From CAYGZL01 sp964354345 (GTDB lineage: Bacteria > Chloroflexota > Anaerolineae > Anaerolineales > UBA4823), in the NCBI GenBank assembly GCA_964354345.1, contig CAYGZL010000070.1:1-15464 (forward strand): a stretch of DNA of 15,464 nt, given 5' to 3'. A program made the translations under genes and the position numbers. Of this stretch, positions 12,865 through 15,464 are shown in pieces (positions within the stretch are counted from its first letter, which is position 1; each line of letters starts with the position of its first letter). Below the pieces are notes generated by a model that saw nothing but the letters and a program-made list of their open reading frames with translations, was not told where the DNA came from and did not search any database.

Positions 12865-14178
12865 GTGCGCGCAAAGAATAAGTTCCAGGTTGCTCTACTG
12901 ATAACCAGTCTTGTCCTTTTGGTTACCGTGGCTTGCGGAGTGAAATCTACAGTCGGACCGCCAGCATACACGGCAACCCCAAGCGGTGCTGCCTCGGTGG
13001 TTAAGAGTGAGATCCTCTCTGAGCGAGGCGGTGTTGTTAAGAACCCCGCCGGTGTTCAAGTGGTGATCCCGCCCCAGGCTCTCTCCTATGATCAGGAGAT
13101 ATCGATTCAGACGATGGATTTCAAGTCGGATCAGAGCCTAGATTTCCAACCGATGGGAAAAATGATTTCTCTGGGGGCAAAGCAAGAGATATTCAACCAA
13201 CCGGTCACGATCAAAATCCCTTACGACGAAAAGCTCCTTCCGTCAGATCGAGATGAAGGCGAGGTGCATGCGACGTTTCTATTCGAAGGGAAATGGTATC
13301 CGGTTCGTGGAGAGCTGGACACCAACCAGAATATTATCTCAGTAAAGGCTGTCCACTTTTCTACCTGGGCGCCGGCGATCGACCCAATCCATGAGGTAAC
13401 CATCGGACTTCATGCCAGTGCAGTTCGTTGTATGGAAACGCTTAAAAATGGCGAAGATATCCCAAAAACCGTCGGTGAGGCCGCCCAGTTGGTGGAGAGA
13501 CGCCTTGAGGAATGGAATGTAGCGCTCAAGGAAGCTCAGGTAGGATATGAGGTGCTCAATGAGGCTACCTGGGCTCAATTGCCGCGCGAATTTGCCAAAG
13601 AAATCGTCATGCAAATTACAGAATTCGGGATTGAGACCTTCTTCGGGGCGAAAGCATTGGAGGTCACCATATTAGGGGTAAAAGCTGGATACCTGCCTTT
13701 GATCGTTCCCGCCATGTATCTATATGATGTTTCTTACAAGGGTGGTGAGTTTATCGCGGCTGCGCTCAAATTGGAGGTCGCTGCGCAGAACTATCAAGCT
13801 GCCAAAGCAATGGAGTATATGCTGCTTTACCCGAAAGCAAAGACCATCCCTGAAGAGTATGTGCGGGGGTTAATAGGCATCTGTGACCAGACTCTGATTC
13901 CCAAAACCGATGACACTTCTCCGGCCTGCAGTTGGAAGAAAACGCTGGTTGGAACATGGGTTTCAATGAACAACGACTACATAACCTTTGAGGCGGATGG
14001 CACAGGCTTCGGCTATCCGAAAGGTGATAAGACCATGGCAACCCCCTTCGAATGGACCTGTCTTGAGAACGGAAAGTTCAAGAATTTAACCATTGGTTCG
14101 GAGTACCGCTTAGAGTTCCCGAACAACGATACTTACATAATGAATGGCGACCCCTGGAGAAGGACAACCTTGAAATAA
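12865..14178 (+). CDS. lipoprotein with ZU5-like domain and C-terminal lipocalin-like region
   Basis: A 437-aa predicted lipoprotein. The GTG at 12865 is the start: AGGAG (12854-12858) lies six nt upstream, and the product then opens with a compact signal MRAKNKFQVALLITSLVLLV ending in a lipobox TVAC with C24 lipidated. An in-frame ATG at 12823 lacks a good ribosome site and would push the signal inward. Residues from about 50 to 165 (GGVVKNPAGVQVVIPPQAL, VTIKIPYDE, VKAVHFSTWAP) resemble a ZU5-type beta-sandwich. A helical region follows, including EAAQLVERRLEEWNVALKEAQ, then from about 362 a WVSMNNDYITFEADGTGFGYP region as in lipocalin-like DUF domains. It acts at the cell surface; its ligand is unknown. 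Confidence 0.82.
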   Translation: MRAKNKFQVALLITSLVLLVTVACGVKSTVGPPAYTATPSGAASVVKSEILSERGGVVKNPAGVQVVIPPQALSYDQEISIQTMDFKSDQSLDFQPMGKMISLGAKQEIFNQPVTIKIPYDEKLLPSDRDEGEVHATFLFEGKWYPVRGELDTNQNIISVKAVHFSTWAPAIDPIHEVTIGLHASAVRCMETLKNGEDIPKTVGEAAQLVERRLEEWNVALKEAQVGYEVLNEATWAQLPREFAKEIVMQITEFGIETFFGAKALEVTILGVKAGYLPLIVPAMYLYDVSYKGGEFIAAALKLEVAAQNYQAAKAMEYMLLYPKAKTIPEEYVRGLIGICDQTLIPKTDDTSPACSWKKTLVGTWVSMNNDYITFEADGTGFGYPKGDKTMATPFEWTCLENGKFKNLTIGSEYRLEFPNNDTYIMNGDPWRRTTLK

Positions 14179-14226
14179 TCAAGATACGCCAGAAAGAAGG
14201 AAAGAGATATCGCTGAGGAGGCCGAT

Positions 14227-14385
14227 ATGCACGCGATGCGCGTGAACGTGACTCAAATCGAACTGTAGATTCGAAAGTATGAACACGCCGGCGAGGCGAT
14301 CATTTTTCTGCATTTTCGCGGCGCTAACCTGATGATGTGGCAGGCGATATTGAAATTTCTGGAAAGTTTATCCCAGAATAGATAA
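14227..14385 (+). pseudogene. alpha/beta-hydrolase N-terminal remnant with internal stop
   Basis: A frame opened by ATG 14227 behind AGGAGG reads MHAMRVNVTQIEL, then an in-frame TAG (14266-14268), then IRKYEHAGEAIIFLHFRGAN and LMMWQAI, ending at TAA 14383-14385. The FLHFRGANLMMW block is the first strand and oxyanion loop (usually FLHGFxGxxxxW) of alpha/beta hydrolases, with the G of HG changed to F. No nucleophile elbow or later motif follows, so only about the first 50 codons survive. Its ribosome binding site is still good. Confidence 0.6.
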
Positions 14386-14386
14386 G

Positions 14387-14394
14387 AAAGGAGG
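14387..14394 (+). promoter_or_regulatory. strong Shine-Dalgarno that points to an ACG start codon
   Basis: AAAGGAGG followed by ACAAA and then ACG (14400-14402). Spacing is ideal, and no ATG, GTG or TTG lies within its reach. The next in-frame candidates are TTG 14427 and ATG 14436, both 33-42 nt downstream and without their own Shine-Dalgarno. This supports the ACG as ancestral or actual start. Confidence 0.6.
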
Positions 14395-14399
14395 ACAAA

Positions 14400-15188
14400 A
14401 CGGGCAATCGTACGTTATCCGGGTTATTGGTTGGAATGGTATGGGTGATATTGCTTGTCGTTGGCTGTAACGGCGCCCCGACTGCTTCGTCGGTAGTAGA
14501 AAAGTCGATGTCTGCGAATACGCCCATTCCATTTACAGCCACACCATTTTCAACGGTTACTTCTCATCCTACCGATACTCCACTTCCACCCACATCTACG
14601 CCTGTAACCCCGACACACACTCCAACTTCCACCTGGACAGCGACTACCATCCCACCCACTTCAACCCCGGAGCCATGCGCAGGTGCAACTTCGAGCGAAG
14701 CAAGACAGATGTTTAAATTTGATGAGATCGTAGCTTGCCTGGATACGCCCCAAAATATCGTTTCATTTATGACTGGCAATCTCAGTTGGGATCCCGCTTG
14801 GGATAAAAACCAATACGGCGATAACACCTATTCACCCGCCTGGGAGGTCTACGATCTTGGCATCGATGACTGTGATGGGCTGGCGGAGTTTGCCGCCTGT
14901 GTCCTGATTAAGCATGGATACGAGGCTTACAATGTAGGGATCAGCATCCTCGGTCCTTCAGGTCACAATGTCACAGGTTATGTTGGTAAAGATGGCCTGA
15001 TATACGCCATCAACAATGGTCAAGGTATCGATGGTCCATTCAATACCTGGGAAGAACTTGCCCAGTTCTATATCGATGCTGGATTTGCTTCACCGCCAAA
15101 TGGGGTGGTGTGGCTTTTCAGTCCCTGTCTGAGCCAGCGGGCTACGGGCAACGCAGTGTTGAAAATCCCTCATAAAGTGGTGCGATGA
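14400..15188 (+). CDS. transglutaminase-like cysteine-protease-fold lipoprotein
   Basis: A 262-aa lipoprotein if begun at the ACG at 14400: residues 1-23 then form a complete lipoprotein signal (MGNRTLSGLLVGMVWVILLV, then VGC) with the lipidated Cys23. A TTG start at 14427 would drop the basic residue. Residues from about 30 to 90 are a Thr-Pro-Ser linker of the Anaerolineae type. The C-terminal domain carries DDCDGLAEFAACVL (Cys158), GHNVTGYV (His189) and AINNG (Asn205), the Cys-His-Asp/Asn order of transglutaminase-like/BTLCP domains. Their role is cysteine hydrolysis or crosslinking on the cell surface; the substrate is unknown. The third position is Asn, not the usual Asp. Start codon and activity are the open points. 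Confidence 0.78.
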   Translation, partial: TGNRTLSGLLVGMVWVILLVVGCNGAPTASSVVEKSMSANTPIPFTATPFSTVTSHPTDTPLPPTSTPVTPTHTPTSTWTATTIPPTSTPEPCAGATSSEARQMFKFDEIVACLDTPQNIVSFMTGNLSWDPAWDKNQYGDNTYSPAWEVYDLGIDDCDGLAEFAACVLIKHGYEAYNVGISILGPSGHNVTGYVGKDGLIYAINNGQGIDGPFNTWEELAQFYIDAGFASPPNGVVWLFSPCLSQRATGNAVLKIPHKVVR

Positions 15189-15255
15189 GAGAGAGTCAGG
15201 GCAACTCGATACAGATTTCCAAGACGGAATAAGCTGTGTAGATAGCAGGCGCTTT

Positions 15256-15464
15256 ATGGAAATTATAAATTACCTCGTTTCGGTGTATTATATTACGTAT
15301 ACTTTCACCTGGCCGGCATATATCCTCCCTCTGATCATTGGCAGCTATGTACTCATTAAATATCGTAAGGATCCATTCTGCATAGCGGCTGCTCTGTTTG
15401 CGCTCAAGCCATTCGTAGCTACTCCCCTATGGGCCGCGGTTTTTGCGCCTACCATTTACAATCC
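15256..15464 (+). CDS. small membrane protein, 5' part only (runs off window)
   Basis: An open frame from ATG 15256 to the end of the window, 69 codons so far, starting MEIINYLVSVYYITYTFTWP. It is very hydrophobic, with likely membrane helices at about residues 20-36 (AYILPLIIGSYVLIKY) and about 43-66 (CIAAALFALKPFVATPLWAAV). The ribosome site is weak (GCAGG, 15255 side), so the start could be elsewhere. No family is recognised. The gap of 67 nt after the lipoprotein shows no clear terminator. Confidence 0.5.
   Translation, partial: MEIINYLVSVYYITYTFTWPAYILPLIIGSYVLIKYRKDPFCIAAALFALKPFVATPLWAAVFAPTIYN

Noticed and set aside
1..15464. CRISPR array, tRNA, rRNA or insertion sequence
   Set aside because: No regular spacer repeat, cloverleaf, rRNA stretch, transposase motif or terminal inverted repeats seen on either strand.

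Overview
The window reads like a chromosomal stretch from a Chloroflexota bacterium, probably class Anaerolineae. The reasons are two exported proteins with long Thr-Pro (TPT/TPTPT-type) linkers, N-terminal zinc-ribbon proteins with proline-rich linkers, moderately high GC and Shine-Dalgarno-driven starts. This is inferred from style; no rRNA or other marker gene is present.

Layout: (1) 1-2022, minus strand: a YicI-type GH31 alpha-xylosidase, cut by the left edge. (2) 2023-2183: a divergent promoter region with a perfect 14-bp palindrome. (3) 2184-8396, plus strand: a tightly packed seven-gene cassette. It encodes a zinc-ribbon membrane protein, a 912-aa HerA/FtsK-type ATPase, a 48-aa zinc-ribbon miniprotein, a GNAT-domain protein, a 56-aa peptide, a C39/papain-like cysteine-peptidase-like protein and an unrecognised 175-aa protein. 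Three consecutive products (GNAT, peptide, peptidase) carry the same short motif, [LV]SP[RQ]G[IV]xA[IM]Q, on otherwise unrelated backbones. This is the best candidate here for an undescribed system: a membrane ATPase plus a set of 'tagged' cargo or effector proteins.

(4) 8428-8816: a patchwork of gene remnants, namely the last residues of an ABC exporter and a collapsed MntA-HepT toxin-antitoxin pair. (5) 8817-9197, minus: an intact DUF1801/YdhG-like protein with its own -10 element. (6) 9198-9644: non-coding, with short repeats and a promoter. (7) 9645-12806, plus: a three-gene operon of a metallo-beta-lactamase-fold hydrolase (probably leaderless), an exported C-terminally anchored TPR-like protein and an aldo/keto reductase.

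(8) 12865-14178: a lipoprotein with a ZU5-like domain, starting at GTG. (9) 14227-14385: an alpha/beta-hydrolase remnant. (10) 14400-15188: a transglutaminase-like lipoprotein whose best-placed start codon is ACG. (11) 15256 onward: the start of a small membrane protein cut by the right edge.

The relics around 8.4-8.8 kb and 14.2 kb mark the boundaries between intact blocks as sites of past rearrangement, which fits an accessory region. Assignments come from reading motifs by eye; no database search was run.
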